45,918 nucleotides of DNA from an uncultured Eubacterium sp. (GTDB taxonomy: Bacteria > Bacillota > Clostridia > Oscillospirales > Acutalibacteraceae): NCBI GenBank assembly GCA_905233545.1, contig CAJOEV010000019.1, positions 1 through 45,918 on the forward strand, in the 5' to 3' direction. Of this stretch, positions 36,462 through 44,705 are shown piece after piece. Below the pieces are notes generated by a model. That model did no database searches and was not told the DNA's origin. It saw nothing but the letters and a program-made list of their open reading frames with translations. Each line of letters begins with the position of its first letter. Position 1 is the first letter of the stretch. The translations under genes and the position numbers were made by a program.

Positions 36462-36490
36462 ATATTAAACTTATTTTTAACTATTGTCAA
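36462..36490 (-). promoter_or_regulatory. gdhA promoter
   Basis: Minus strand TTGACA (36490-36485), 17-nt spacer, TAATAT (36467-36462). Confidence 0.8.
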
Positions 36491-36584
36491 TAAAAGTTAA
36501 AAAAAATAAACATTTTTTACATCACTTAGTTATAAAAAAACAATAAATTTTGTGCTTTAAAACGAATATTTCGACAAAAAAGGC

Positions 36585-36613
36585 TTGATATTGTGTTTTG
36601 TTTGTGATAAAAT
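36585..36613 (+). promoter_or_regulatory. Promoter of the SCP2-like gene
   Basis: TTGATA (36585-36590), 17-nt spacer, TAAAAT (36608-36613). It rules out the longer upstream start of the next gene. Confidence 0.75.
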
Positions 36614-36641
36614 ACCAAAAAAATATAGGAGGTTAAATGCT

Positions 36642-36971
36642 ATGGCAATGACTTATGAATCAATCGTTGATGCGGCACGCGAAAAGTTTTGTAACGTTGA
36701 TGTTTCTTCAGTAGAGGGAACAAAAGCATTTCAGATCAATATCGAAGGCAAAGCTGTTAACGGAATCTTTTACATTGAAATCAAAGACGGCAAAGTTAAT
36801 GTTGAGCCTTATGAATATTATGACAGAAACGCAGTACTTACTATGAACGGAACAAACTTCCTCAAGCTTATCAACGGCAAGCTTGATCCCGTTGTTGGAT
36901 TCACTCTTGGCAAAATCAAGGTTGACGGTGACGTAAACGCAGCACTTGAAATGATTAAGTTCATAAAATAA
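36642..36971 (+). CDS. SCP2 sterol-binding-domain-like protein
   Basis: ATG 36642 has AGGAGG at 36627-36632. The 109-aa product is a single SCP2-like domain: the FQINIEGKAVNGIFYIEIKDGKVNVE beta region (about 30-50), LTMNGTNFLKLINGKLDPVVGFTLGKIKVDGD, and an amphipathic C-terminal helix. Such small proteins are widespread in Clostridia and are thought to bind lipids or other hydrophobic ligands; the ligand is not known. It is monocistronic with a strong terminator. Confidence 0.85.
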   Translation: MAMTYESIVDAAREKFCNVDVSSVEGTKAFQINIEGKAVNGIFYIEIKDGKVNVEPYEYYDRNAVLTMNGTNFLKLINGKLDPVVGFTLGKIKVDGDVNAALEMIKFIK

Positions 36972-36984
36972 GAGAAAAAAATTT

Positions 36985-37018
36985 CCCGATGAGGTTTTCC
37001 TCATCGGGATTTTTGTTT
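36985..37018 (+). terminator. Terminator of the SCP2-like gene
   Basis: A perfect 10-bp stem CCCGATGAGG / CCTCATCGGG with a TTTT loop is followed by ATTTTTGTTT. Confidence 0.92.
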
Positions 37019-37118
37019 AGGTTTCAGGTATTAGGTGTTAGGTTTTAGTTGTTGTTTGCTTCGCAACGAATTATAATTGCCGCGCGCAGCACCTACAATT
37101 TGTAATTCGTAATTATTT
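37019..37118. repeat. Heptamer arrays with hairpin core
   Basis: The left array TTCAGGT / ATTAGGT / GTTAGGT / TTTAGTT is followed by a core (GCTTCGCAACGAATTATAATTGCCGCGCGCAGC) related to those near 2350 and 21050. The right tract is ACAATTT / GTAATTC / GTAATTA. It lies downstream of both convergent genes. Confidence 0.7.
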
Positions 37119-37121
37119 GCT

Positions 37122-37721
37122 TCACTCTTCACACTTATCAAGATAATGGCAAATCATATCAACAATTTGTTCCCTGCTCATTCTTGATGATGAGAAGCAC
37201 ATTGTGTAGTTATTTGCTCTGCCCCAGTCGCCGTCACCGAAATAATTATAGTATGAAGCGCGTTCTCTGTCCTTGCGTTCAACGGCTCTTCTTGCATTTC
37301 TTTCGGTAACTTTGTTATCCTCGAGATATCTTGCAATTCTGTCCTCAATATCGGCGCCGATGAAAATGCTTATTACTCTTTCATCATCCTCAATTATCTT
37401 GTCGGCTCTTCTGCCAACTATTACGCAAGAGCCCTTTGAAGCAGCGTCAAGAATAACCCTTCTCTGAGCTTCAATAACCTTGCCCTCGTTAACGGCGCTG
37501 TCGATTGAATAGGGATCCATAACCGCATTGAAAAGAAAGCTTCTTGTAGGCTTTTCATCAAACATATCGAATATGCCCTCTTCAATTCCGATTTCCTTTG
37601 CCTTACCTCTCAGCATTGCCGAATCATAAAATGCAACGCCCAGCCTGTCGGCAAGCATTTTGCCGATATCCTTTCCTCCGCTGAGATACTGTCTGCCAAT
37701 GCAAATAACAAAATCCTTCAT
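37122..37721 (-). CDS. Cytidylate kinase-like family protein
   Basis: The 199-aa P-loop protein begins FVICIGRQYLSGGKDIGKMLADRLG, the nucleotide-binding loop of cytidylate-kinase-like (AAA_26) proteins. CVIVGRRADKII, a lid-like Arg-rich segment (RNARRAVERKDRERASYY) and a C-terminal helix follow. The family resembles CMP kinase but is distinct from Cmk; substrates are mostly untested. It lies 8 nt after the LOG gene and is probably in the same operon. Confidence 0.85.
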   Translation of the reverse strand: MKDFVICIGRQYLSGGKDIGKMLADRLGVAFYDSAMLRGKAKEIGIEEGIFDMFDEKPTRSFLFNAVMDPYSIDSAVNEGKVIEAQRRVILDAASKGSCVIVGRRADKIIEDDERVISIFIGADIEDRIARYLEDNKVTERNARRAVERKDRERASYYNYFGDGDWGRANNYTMCFSSSRMSREQIVDMICHYLDKCEE

Positions 37722-37729
37722 ATTTTCAC

Positions 37730-38305
37730 CTACTTAAAATCATTTACCGATAAGTCATCACATTTTTCACTTTCAACATACCGCGCCATTTCTTCAATAT
37801 TATCAAAGCTTCTGAAAAGCGTTCGGCAGGTCGGCTTGATAAAGCCTGTTGCTATTGAGTGTTCAATAGCATCATTAAGTGAATTATAATAACCGAAAAC
37901 ATTGAAAACAGCAATCGGCTTCTTGAGTCTTCCGAGTTGTTTTAAGGTAAGAATTTCAAAGAATTCTTCAAATGTTCCGATACCTCCGGGAGTAATTATG
38001 AATGCGTCAGCCTCATCCTCCATTATGCCCTTTCTTTCGCGCATTGTTTCGGTTAAGGTCATAACATCGCATTCCCAGTTAACATATTCATCGAGGTCCT
38101 CTTTAAAGAATGACGGAACAACGCCGTGTATTCTTCCGCCGCCTTTTTTAAAGCCTCTTGAAGCGGCGCCCATACAGCCTGTTCCTCCGGCACCGAAAAC
38201 GAGGTTGTGACCTCTTTTAGCCAGATATTCTCCCATTTTTTCAACTTCAACAAGATATTTTTTATCAATTAAAACACTTGCTGCACCAAAAACACATATT
38301 TCCAT
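37730..38305 (-). CDS. LOG family nucleotide phosphoribohydrolase-like protein
   Basis: Rossmann-fold protein of 191 aa with the family hallmarks MRERKGIM and PGGIGTFEEFFE (PGGxGTxxE). LOG proteins cleave the N-glycosidic bond of nucleoside 5'-monophosphates (AMP or cytokinin nucleotides); the bacterial role is usually unknown. The ATG at 38305 (MEICVFGAAS) is favoured over earlier starts by homology and an AAAGG upstream. It is first in a two-gene operon with the cytidylate-kinase-like gene. Confidence 0.88.
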   Translation of the reverse strand: MEICVFGAASVLIDKKYLVEVEKMGEYLAKRGHNLVFGAGGTGCMGAASRGFKKGGGRIHGVVPSFFKEDLDEYVNWECDVMTLTETMRERKGIMEDEADAFIITPGGIGTFEEFFEILTLKQLGRLKKPIAVFNVFGYYNSLNDAIEHSIATGFIKPTCRTLFRSFDNIEEMARYVESEKCDDLSVNDFK

Positions 38306-38348
38306 AATACACATACCTTTCAAAAGAAATATATAATACCATATCATT

Positions 38349-38377
38349 AGAATACCACTTTTTTTGCGCTAAGTAAA
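38349..38377 (-). promoter_or_regulatory. Promoter of the LOG operon
   Basis: Minus strand TTTACT (38377-38372), 17-nt spacer, TATTCT (38354-38349). It is back-to-back with the galT promoter. Confidence 0.65.
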
Positions 38378-38394
38378 GAATTTATAATATTTTA

Positions 38395-38423
38395 TTGAAA
38401 AACTAAACAAATACATATATAAT
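38395..38423 (+). promoter_or_regulatory. galT promoter
   Basis: TTGAAA (38395-38400), 17-nt spacer, TATAAT (38418-38423), about 28 nt before the ATG. Confidence 0.82.
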
Positions 38424-38450
38424 ATAAAAAAGCTTTACGAGGTGAAATCT

Positions 38451-39938
38451 ATGGAAATTAATAAAGCTATAAAATCGCTCGCCCTTTATGCAGAGAAAGA
38501 GGGATTGGCAGAAAGAGAAGACTTTCATTTCATAATCAACCAGATTTGTCAGGTTCTTGACCAAGACAGTTTTGAGGATTGTTTTATTGATGAAATTCCG
38601 CCTCTTGAAGATATATTAAAAACAATGCTCGACTATGCGTGCGAAAACGGGCTTTGTGAGGACAGTGTTGTTTACAGAGACCTTTTCGACACAAAGATTA
38701 TGGGAGTTATAACTCCGCGTCCGAGCGAGGTTATAAGAGAGTTTAACGCTCACTATAAAAACTCGCCCGAGGAAGCAACATTCTACTATTATAATCTTGC
38801 TAAAAAAACCGATTACATCAGAGAATACAGAATCAAGAATGATGTTAAATGGATAACAAATACCGAATACGGCGATATTGATATAACAATCAACTTATCA
38901 AAGCCGGAAAAAGACCCGAAGGCTATTGCCGCGGCTCTCAGAATGAAGCAGAGTGCATATCCCAAATGCCAGCTTTGCAGGGAAAACGAAGGATATATGG
39001 GAAGGGTTAACCACCCTGCAAGAGAAAATCACAGAATAATTCCGATTGACCTTGACACACATAAATTCTTCCTTCAGTATTCACCCTATGTTTATTATAA
39101 CGAGCACTGCATTGTTCTTAACAAACAGCATATTCCGATGATAATTAACAAGGATGCGTTTGATAAGCTTCTTGCATTCGTTGAAAAATTCCCCCACTAT
39201 TTCATCGGCTCAAATGCCGACCTTCCGATTGTCGGAGGTTCGATTTTAACCCATGAGCATTTCCAGGGCGGAAGATACGAATTTGCAATGGCAAAGGCAC
39301 CCGTTGAAACAAAGCTCACTTTCAAAGGCTTTGAGGATATTGACGCAGGCATTGTTAAGTGGCCGATGAGCGTTATCAGGATTGCATGCGAGGATAAAAA
39401 CAAGCTCAGCTATCTTGCTGATAAGATTCTCGGCGCTTGGAGGGGCTACACCGATGAAGAAGCCTTCATCTACGCTGAAACAGACGGAGTACCGCACAAC
39501 ACAATAACTCCGATAGCTCGTTTCAGAAACGGCAAATACGAGCTTGATCTTGTGCTCAGAAACAATATTACAACAGAGGATTGCCCGCTCGGTTTCTATC
39601 ACCCCCACCCCGAATTCCACCACATCAAAAAAGAAAACATCGGTCTTATCGAGGTTATGGGACTTGCAGTTCTTCCCGCAAGACTTAAAACCGAAATGGA
39701 AACTCTCAGGGATGCAATGGTAAACGGCAAGGATATTGCAGCCGACGAAACAATTGCAAAGCACAAGGAATGGGCAGAAAAAATCAAGGCAAATAATGAT
39801 ATCACAGCCGAAAACTGCGAAGAAATTCTCAGAGCTGAAATCGGAAAGGTTTTCACAGCTATTCTTGAACAATGCGGAGTTTTCGAAAGAAATGAAAAAG
39901 GAAAAGAGCAGTTTGTTAAATTTGCTCAAAGTGTTTAA
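38451..39938 (+). CDS. galT: UDP-glucose--hexose-1-phosphate uridylyltransferase, class II
   Basis: Transfers UMP from UDP-glucose to galactose-1-phosphate. The 495-aa length and the HPHPEFHHIKKENIGLIEVM block are those of the Firmicute class II GalT, which lacks the zinc site of the E. coli enzyme. LTHEHFQGGRYEFAMAKAP is also conserved. The start is ATG 38451 behind GAGGTG; an in-frame GTG three codons earlier lies inside that ribosome site. A PHP phosphatase gene follows 2 nt after the stop. galE is 15 kb away and no galK is in the window. Confidence 0.95.
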   Translation: MEINKAIKSLALYAEKEGLAEREDFHFIINQICQVLDQDSFEDCFIDEIPPLEDILKTMLDYACENGLCEDSVVYRDLFDTKIMGVITPRPSEVIREFNAHYKNSPEEATFYYYNLAKKTDYIREYRIKNDVKWITNTEYGDIDITINLSKPEKDPKAIAAALRMKQSAYPKCQLCRENEGYMGRVNHPARENHRIIPIDLDTHKFFLQYSPYVYYNEHCIVLNKQHIPMIINKDAFDKLLAFVEKFPHYFIGSNADLPIVGGSILTHEHFQGGRYEFAMAKAPVETKLTFKGFEDIDAGIVKWPMSVIRIACEDKNKLSYLADKILGAWRGYTDEEAFIYAETDGVPHNTITPIARFRNGKYELDLVLRNNITTEDCPLGFYHPHPEFHHIKKENIGLIEVMGLAVLPARLKTEMETLRDAMVNGKDIAADETIAKHKEWAEKIKANNDITAENCEEILRAEIGKVFTAILEQCGVFERNEKGKEQFVKFAQSV

Positions 39939-39940
39939 CA

Positions 39941-40708
39941 ATGTTTAACTTACACACCCACACTTTCAGATGTCACCATGCACAGGGAACGGACGAGGAA
40001 TATGTTTTAAAGGCAATCGAAAACGGATACAGGGTTTTCGGCTTTTCGGACCATGCGCCCCACTTCTTCCCGAACGGCTATGTTTCAACCTGCCGTATGC
40101 TTCCGAGCGAAGCGGATGAATATGCAAGAAGCATTAATGCTCTGCGCGAAAAATATAAAGACCGGATTGATATCAAGCTCGGATATGAAATGGAATGGTA
40201 TCCCGAGCTGATTGAAAAGGATTTGAAATTCTTAAAGGATATCGGCTACGATTATCTGATTTTAGCTCAGCATTTCACCGACAATGAATATGAGGATTTC
40301 AGAGAGTACTGCGGTCATCCGACGGATAATATTAAAACTGTTGACAAATACACAAATCAGCTTCTTGAGGGTGCAAGCAGCGGACTTTTCACATATGTCT
40401 GCCACCCCGATTTAATTAAGTACAAGAAGGATAAGAAAGTCAACACCGAAAAGCTGACTTATCTTGTTGATGAACTTAAGAAAATTGATATTCCGCTTGA
40501 ATATAATTTCTACGGTTATTTCGACAAGCGCCACTATCCGAACAAAGAGTTCTGGCAGCTTGCAAAGGAGAGGGACTGCAAAACCGTTATCGGTCTTGAC
40601 GCCCACAATCCGAAGGTTATTGAGGACAAAAAGCGCCTTGATAAAATGAAAAAGGAAATTGCCGAGCTCGGCATAAAACCGCTTGAAACAATTGAATTGA
40701 TTAAGTAG
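39941..40708 (+). CDS. PHP-domain phosphatase (histidinol-phosphatase-like)
   Basis: The 255-aa PHP protein has NLHTHTFRCHHAQG at its N-terminus (HxH metal motif), FSDHAPHF, EMEWYPE, CHPDLIKY and DAHNP, all expected metal-site segments of the HisJ-like family. It may dephosphorylate histidinol phosphate or another small phosphoester; no his genes are nearby, so the role is open. No Shine-Dalgarno is visible and the ATG is 2 nt after the galT stop, suggesting coupled translation. A bidirectional terminator follows. Confidence 0.85.
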   Translation: MFNLHTHTFRCHHAQGTDEEYVLKAIENGYRVFGFSDHAPHFFPNGYVSTCRMLPSEADEYARSINALREKYKDRIDIKLGYEMEWYPELIEKDLKFLKDIGYDYLILAQHFTDNEYEDFREYCGHPTDNIKTVDKYTNQLLEGASSGLFTYVCHPDLIKYKKDKKVNTEKLTYLVDELKKIDIPLEYNFYGYFDKRHYPNKEFWQLAKERDCKTVIGLDAHNPKVIEDKKRLDKMKKEIAELGIKPLETIELIK

Positions 40709-40715
40709 CAAAACA

Positions 40716-40745
40716 AAAACGAGGCTTGAAGCCTCGTTTTTATAT
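40716..40745. terminator. Bidirectional terminator, PHP / Na-Pi transporter
   Basis: A perfect 10-bp stem AAAACGAGGC / GCCTCGTTTT with a TTGAA loop lies between convergent genes; the T runs are part of the stem ends. Confidence 0.85.
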
Positions 40746-42377
40746 TTGTCTGATAAGATTTTTATCTTTCCTTGCTGCCCAGGCAATGTTGTATGCATGG
40801 TCGCCGACACGCTCAAGGTCCTGGAGAAGCTTTGTGTAAACAACACCCGAAGATGTGTGGCATTTCTTTTCCTTAAGGCGCTGAACGTGGTTATCCTGAG
40901 CCTGAAGAGTTAAATCGTCGATTTTATTTTCAAGATCGTGGAGCTCGTGCTCTTCAAAATCTGTAAGTTTCTTGTTAAGGAAGCAGCCGATTGAACGGTC
41001 AAGAAGCTCAAGCACCTTTTCATAGAGCTCCTGAACTTCCCGATTGCTTTCTTCCGAAAAATCGAGTCCGCTTTCCTGAATGATTTTTGTTCTGTTTAAA
41101 ATATTCTGGGCATGGTCACCGATTCTTTCAAGGTCGGTTATAACATGGAAGAGCTTTCCTATGTATTCCGAATCCTCAGCAGGAATTTTGCCCGAGCAAA
41201 CGGTTACCATAAAGTCTGAAATATTATGGTTGAGCCAGTTAATCAGCTCTTCATTGTCGAGAATTGTTCTTTCGTTTTCAAGCGTGGAGGCAAGATAACC
41301 TTCGCAGGCAAGAACGAAATTTGTCCGAACAAGCTTTGCCATCCTTTCAACCTCGGAGCCAATCTGAAGAACGGTTGCGGTTGTGTTTTCGGTAATCTTT
41401 TTATCAATGTACTGAAAACGCATTGCGCTTTCGTGTTCCTTCGGTTTGAAAACAGCTTCCGAAAGTTTAACAAGCTGCGGAACAAACGGAAGAAGAACAA
41501 GTGCCGTTATAACCTTGAAAAGAATGTGGCAGGTTGCAACCTCAACCGAGCCGTTGCCGCCGCTGAATTCCTTAACCCAGTTCAGGAAAGGAGTAACATA
41601 TGCAAGCGGGGTCAGGAAAATAAGTACGAAATTGAATATGAAATAAACAAATGCTGCTCTCTTTGCGTTTGTCTTTGCGCCGATTGCCGATAAGAGAAGC
41701 GGTGTAACCGAGCCGATATTGATACCGATGATAAGATATATTGCAAGGTTAAGCGGAACACCTCCACTAAGGGCAAGCATCTGCAAAACACCGATTGCTG
41801 CGCTTGAGGACTGCAAAACAGAACAAACTGCAATACCGACAAGTATTCCGAGAATCGGGTTGTTAAAGCTTGTTATGAAATGCTGGAACGATTCGCTTGT
41901 TTTAAGCACGCCCATAGCATTTTCACCGCTCATATATTTGAGTCCGAAGAACAGAATACCGAAGCCGAGAATTATCTGGCCGATGTATTTTTGCTTTTGT
42001 TTCTTTGCAAAAAGTGCAAGTGCGGCTCCGATAACAATACAAATCGGAGCAATTGCCGAAACATCGATAGCAATCAGAACAGCGGTTACGGTTGTTCCGA
42101 TATTAGCACCGATGATAACGCCCGTTGCCTGAGCCAAATCCATAACGCCTGCATTCAGAAATCCCATCAGCATAACGGTTGTTGCCGAGGACGACTGAAT
42201 AACAGCAGTTACAAGAACGCCGAGCAAAAAGCCTTTGAAACGGTTTCTTGTCAGCTTTTCAAGCAGATTTTTCATTTTGCTTCCTGCGACCTGGTTGAGT
42301 CCGTCGCTCATATACTTCATTCCGAAAAGGAACAAGCCCAGTCCGCCGAGAAGGTTTATAATATTAACTACTGACAT
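40740..42377 (-). CDS. Na+/phosphate symporter family protein with PhoU-like domain
   Basis: The protein is about 545 aa. The N-terminal half has multiple membrane segments and two inverted-repeat signatures, QSSSATTVM and QSSSAAIGVL, typical of the NptA/SLC34-like Na-Pi family. The C-terminal half (about 335-545) is a PhoU-like helical domain with two repeats (LERIGDHAQNILNRT; LERVGDHAYNIAWAA). It would import phosphate with sodium. ATG 42377 has GGAGA at good spacing; the earlier in-frame TTG lies inside that site. It has its own promoter. Confidence 0.93.
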   Translation of the reverse strand: MSVVNIINLLGGLGLFLFGMKYMSDGLNQVAGSKMKNLLEKLTRNRFKGFLLGVLVTAVIQSSSATTVMLMGFLNAGVMDLAQATGVIIGANIGTTVTAVLIAIDVSAIAPICIVIGAALALFAKKQKQKYIGQIILGFGILFFGLKYMSGENAMGVLKTSESFQHFITSFNNPILGILVGIAVCSVLQSSSAAIGVLQMLALSGGVPLNLAIYLIIGINIGSVTPLLLSAIGAKTNAKRAAFVYFIFNFVLIFLTPLAYVTPFLNWVKEFSGGNGSVEVATCHILFKVITALVLLPFVPQLVKLSEAVFKPKEHESAMRFQYIDKKITENTTATVLQIGSEVERMAKLVRTNFVLACEGYLASTLENERTILDNEELINWLNHNISDFMVTVCSGKIPAEDSEYIGKLFHVITDLERIGDHAQNILNRTKIIQESGLDFSEESNREVQELYEKVLELLDRSIGCFLNKKLTDFEEHELHDLENKIDDLTLQAQDNHVQRLKEKKCHTSSGVVYTKLLQDLERVGDHAYNIAWAARKDKNLIRQI

Positions 42378-42430
42378 ATAATTCTCCAAATTTCGATTAA
42401 GATAAATTATCAGTAATTTACCTCAATTAC

Positions 42431-42459
42431 AATATAATTGAAACACTGTCAAATGTCAA
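42431..42459 (-). promoter_or_regulatory. Promoter of the Na-Pi gene
   Basis: Minus strand TTGACA (42459-42454), 17-nt spacer, TATATT (42436-42431). Confidence 0.75.
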
Positions 42460-42461
42460 GT

Positions 42462-42497
42462 AAAAAAGGAATTGCCGAAATCCCGGCAATTCCTTTT
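42462..42497 (-). terminator. Terminator of the DUF2804 operon
   Basis: A 14-bp perfect stem AAAAGGAATTGCCG / CGGCAATTCCTTTT has six T following on the minus strand. Confidence 0.9.
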
Positions 42498-42504
42498 CAG
42501 TGTC

Positions 42505-42548
42505 AAACCTAACACCTAACACCTAACACCTAAAACCTAACACCTAAT
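42505..42548. repeat. Heptamer array
   Basis: Six units of AACCTAA / CACCTAA, period 7, running into the DUF2804 stop codon at 42544-42546. Confidence 0.85.
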
Positions 42549-43569
42549 ATTTATTATGCACCTTTTCGGCAAAGCAAAGAAAATCTTTTATTTCAATCTT
42601 TGTCCCGTCGTCAAGAATTGCCGTTCCGCTCATCTTTCCGAACACCTGGTGCTGGTCGGTTATAATTGCTTTTAAATCAATAACAGCGCTTCTGTCAATA
42701 ATCGGCTCAAAGCTCATTTCAAAGCGTCCGTCGCTCGAGGTAAATGTCCACGGGTCAATGTAGTTCTCGCTGATATTGAAAGTTACATCATCGATTTTAT
42801 GCGCTTTTCCGTCGTAGAAAATGACATTCTCACTTGCGGCGCTTGTGTTTCCGAAGCCGTATCCGATATTGAAACCGAAAGGAACTCCGTCAACCTGACC
42901 CGAGCCCGAGCCCCAGTACCAATAGTTGTCATAGGTCCAGACACCGCGTCCCCAGTCAAGCCCTGCAAAATCAGTTTCGGGGTCGAGTTCAAACACTTCG
43001 CCGTCGTACTCAATTCTGCCCGAAGCTCTGAAACAGTTGATTTTCTGATTATAGTAAAATGCTGTTTCATCACTGTCCCAGGGAGTTGCAATAACCATTG
43101 AATCATCGGGCTCATTGCTTAAAGTGATGAAGCATCTTATCCCCTTCCCTCCGTTGAAATCGGGATAGTTCATCCTGAGAATTCTGTCCTTCCCGAAATG
43201 AAGGAATTCAATTCCCATTTTGTTATTAGTGAAAACAACATTTCCCTCTTTTGATGTTGAGGGCATTTTAAATGAGCCCATCGGGAAAGGAACAATAACG
43301 GAATCCGTCTTTTCCATTGCGGATTTCAAATCAACAAGGCTGACGCTGTTCATTCCGAGATATCCCAAATCCGAAACTGTTAAGCAAAGCGCAAGCTTAT
43401 ACTTGTTGCTCATAATATAGTAATAATCCCACTCTTTAATACGGGTCTTGCGCTTTTTTATATCCTTTCTTGAATATTCCTGAATGAGCGTTCTGCTCCA
43501 GCCGGGCTCAACGAGCTTTCCGTTTTCATCAAGGAGCTTATGTGCGGTTGTTACTTCATGATTTCTCAT
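42544..43569 (-). CDS. DUF2804 family protein
   Basis: The 341-aa beta-rich protein has blocks typical of the DUF2804 family: EVTTAHKLLDENGKLVEPGW, then DWGRGVWTYDNYWYWGSGSG, then FGFNIGYGFGNTSAASEN. There is no signal peptide or membrane segment. The biochemical function is unknown; the fold has been likened to lipocalin/AttH-like proteins, which I cannot verify here. GAGGATTAATT before the ATG lies at the end of the M20 peptidase gene, so they form an operon. The stop codon TAG is read from the heptamer array. Confidence 0.85.
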   Translation of the reverse strand: MRNHEVTTAHKLLDENGKLVEPGWSRTLIQEYSRKDIKKRKTRIKEWDYYYIMSNKYKLALCLTVSDLGYLGMNSVSLVDLKSAMEKTDSVIVPFPMGSFKMPSTSKEGNVVFTNNKMGIEFLHFGKDRILRMNYPDFNGGKGIRCFITLSNEPDDSMVIATPWDSDETAFYYNQKINCFRASGRIEYDGEVFELDPETDFAGLDWGRGVWTYDNYWYWGSGSGQVDGVPFGFNIGYGFGNTSAASENVIFYDGKAHKIDDVTFNISENYIDPWTFTSSDGRFEMSFEPIIDRSAVIDLKAIITDQHQVFGKMSGTAILDDGTKIEIKDFLCFAEKVHNKY

Positions 43570-43571
43570 AA

Positions 43572-44687
43572 TTAATCCTCACTTTTCATCAATTCAAGTG
43601 CCAGCTGTGCTGCGCTGACAAGTTCGTTCACACTTGTGTATTCATCAACCGAATGGCAGTTGTTCATTCCCGTTGCAACAACAATGCCTTCAACTTCATG
43701 CTGTGCAAAAACATTTGCGTCCGAGCCTCCGAATGTTGCAAACAATTCTCCCGAAAGTCCTAAATTATTACAGCATTTTTTGAATCTTTTTGAAATTATG
43801 CTGTCTGCTTCAACATTAAACGCCTTAACTGCAATCTCGTATTCAAGTTCAACTTTTGCTCCGAATTCATCTGCCGAGGCTTTGCAGATTTGTTCAACCT
43901 CATTGTACGAATTCATAACCTTTGAATCATCAAAGCTTCGGATTTCTCCCTTAATTTCACATAAGTCGGGAACAATATTCGTTGCCTTTCCGCCTTCGAT
44001 AACGCCGACATTTGCAGTCATTCCGTCGGCAATCGCACCGCAGGGGATTTTTGAAACAGCAAGCGCAGCTGCTTTGATTGCATGAACTCCCTCGGTTGCG
44101 GCAAAGGCAGCGTGAGCACTTTTGCCTATGAATTTAGCTTTGTATGAAAGAATTGTCGGAGCACTTGAAGCGGCACCGCCGATTTCACCGTCCATATCGA
44201 AAACATATGCCTGCTTTGATTTGAGAAGCGAATAATCGAAAAATGCGCTTCCGCCGCAGTGGGTTTCCTCGCTGATTGTAAAAAGCAGTTCAATAGGTCT
44301 GTGGGGAAGATTGTTTTCCTTAATAACCGTAAGCGCTTCAATAATTGCAACAATTCCTGCAACATCGTCCGAGCCTAAAACAGTATCGCCCTTCGAGGTG
44401 ATTTTTCCGTCGGGATGAATAACGGCGCATTTGTTTTTTGACGGCTCAACAGTGTCCATATGGGCTGAGAAGACAATCGGCTCAAGCTCACTGTTGCCAT
44501 CAACAAAAGCATAGAGATTGCCCGTTGTTCCGCCCGATTTTTCGCCTGCGTTATCTTCAGCAGCTTCAATTCCGAGTTTTTTAAGATATTCTTTAAGATA
44601 TTCGCAAACAAGCCTTTCATCGTGTGAAGGACTGTCGAGCGAAACAATTGATGTGAAATTTTCAAGTATTCTTTCTTTATTAACCAT
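43572..44687 (-). CDS. M20 family metallopeptidase (PepT-like)
   Basis: The 371-aa di-zinc peptidase has SAHMDTVEP (His/Asp ligands), GSDDVAGIVA (bridging Asp), EETHCGGS (catalytic and ligand Glu), FDMDGE, and a C-terminal FGGSDANVF His-site region. The inserted dimerisation domain lies between about 175 and 290. It is closest in style to PepT-like tripeptidases, so cleavage of short peptides is likely. ATG 44687 has a CAGGCAGG-type ribosome site. It lies between the ECF S-like gene and DUF2804, probably co-transcribed with both. Confidence 0.92.
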   Translation of the reverse strand: MVNKERILENFTSIVSLDSPSHDERLVCEYLKEYLKKLGIEAAEDNAGEKSGGTTGNLYAFVDGNSELEPIVFSAHMDTVEPSKNKCAVIHPDGKITSKGDTVLGSDDVAGIVAIIEALTVIKENNLPHRPIELLFTISEETHCGGSAFFDYSLLKSKQAYVFDMDGEIGGAASSAPTILSYKAKFIGKSAHAAFAATEGVHAIKAAALAVSKIPCGAIADGMTANVGVIEGGKATNIVPDLCEIKGEIRSFDDSKVMNSYNEVEQICKASADEFGAKVELEYEIAVKAFNVEADSIISKRFKKCCNNLGLSGELFATFGGSDANVFAQHEVEGIVVATGMNNCHSVDEYTSVNELVSAAQLALELMKSED

Positions 44688-44705
44688 AATCAACCTGCCT
44701 GAGTT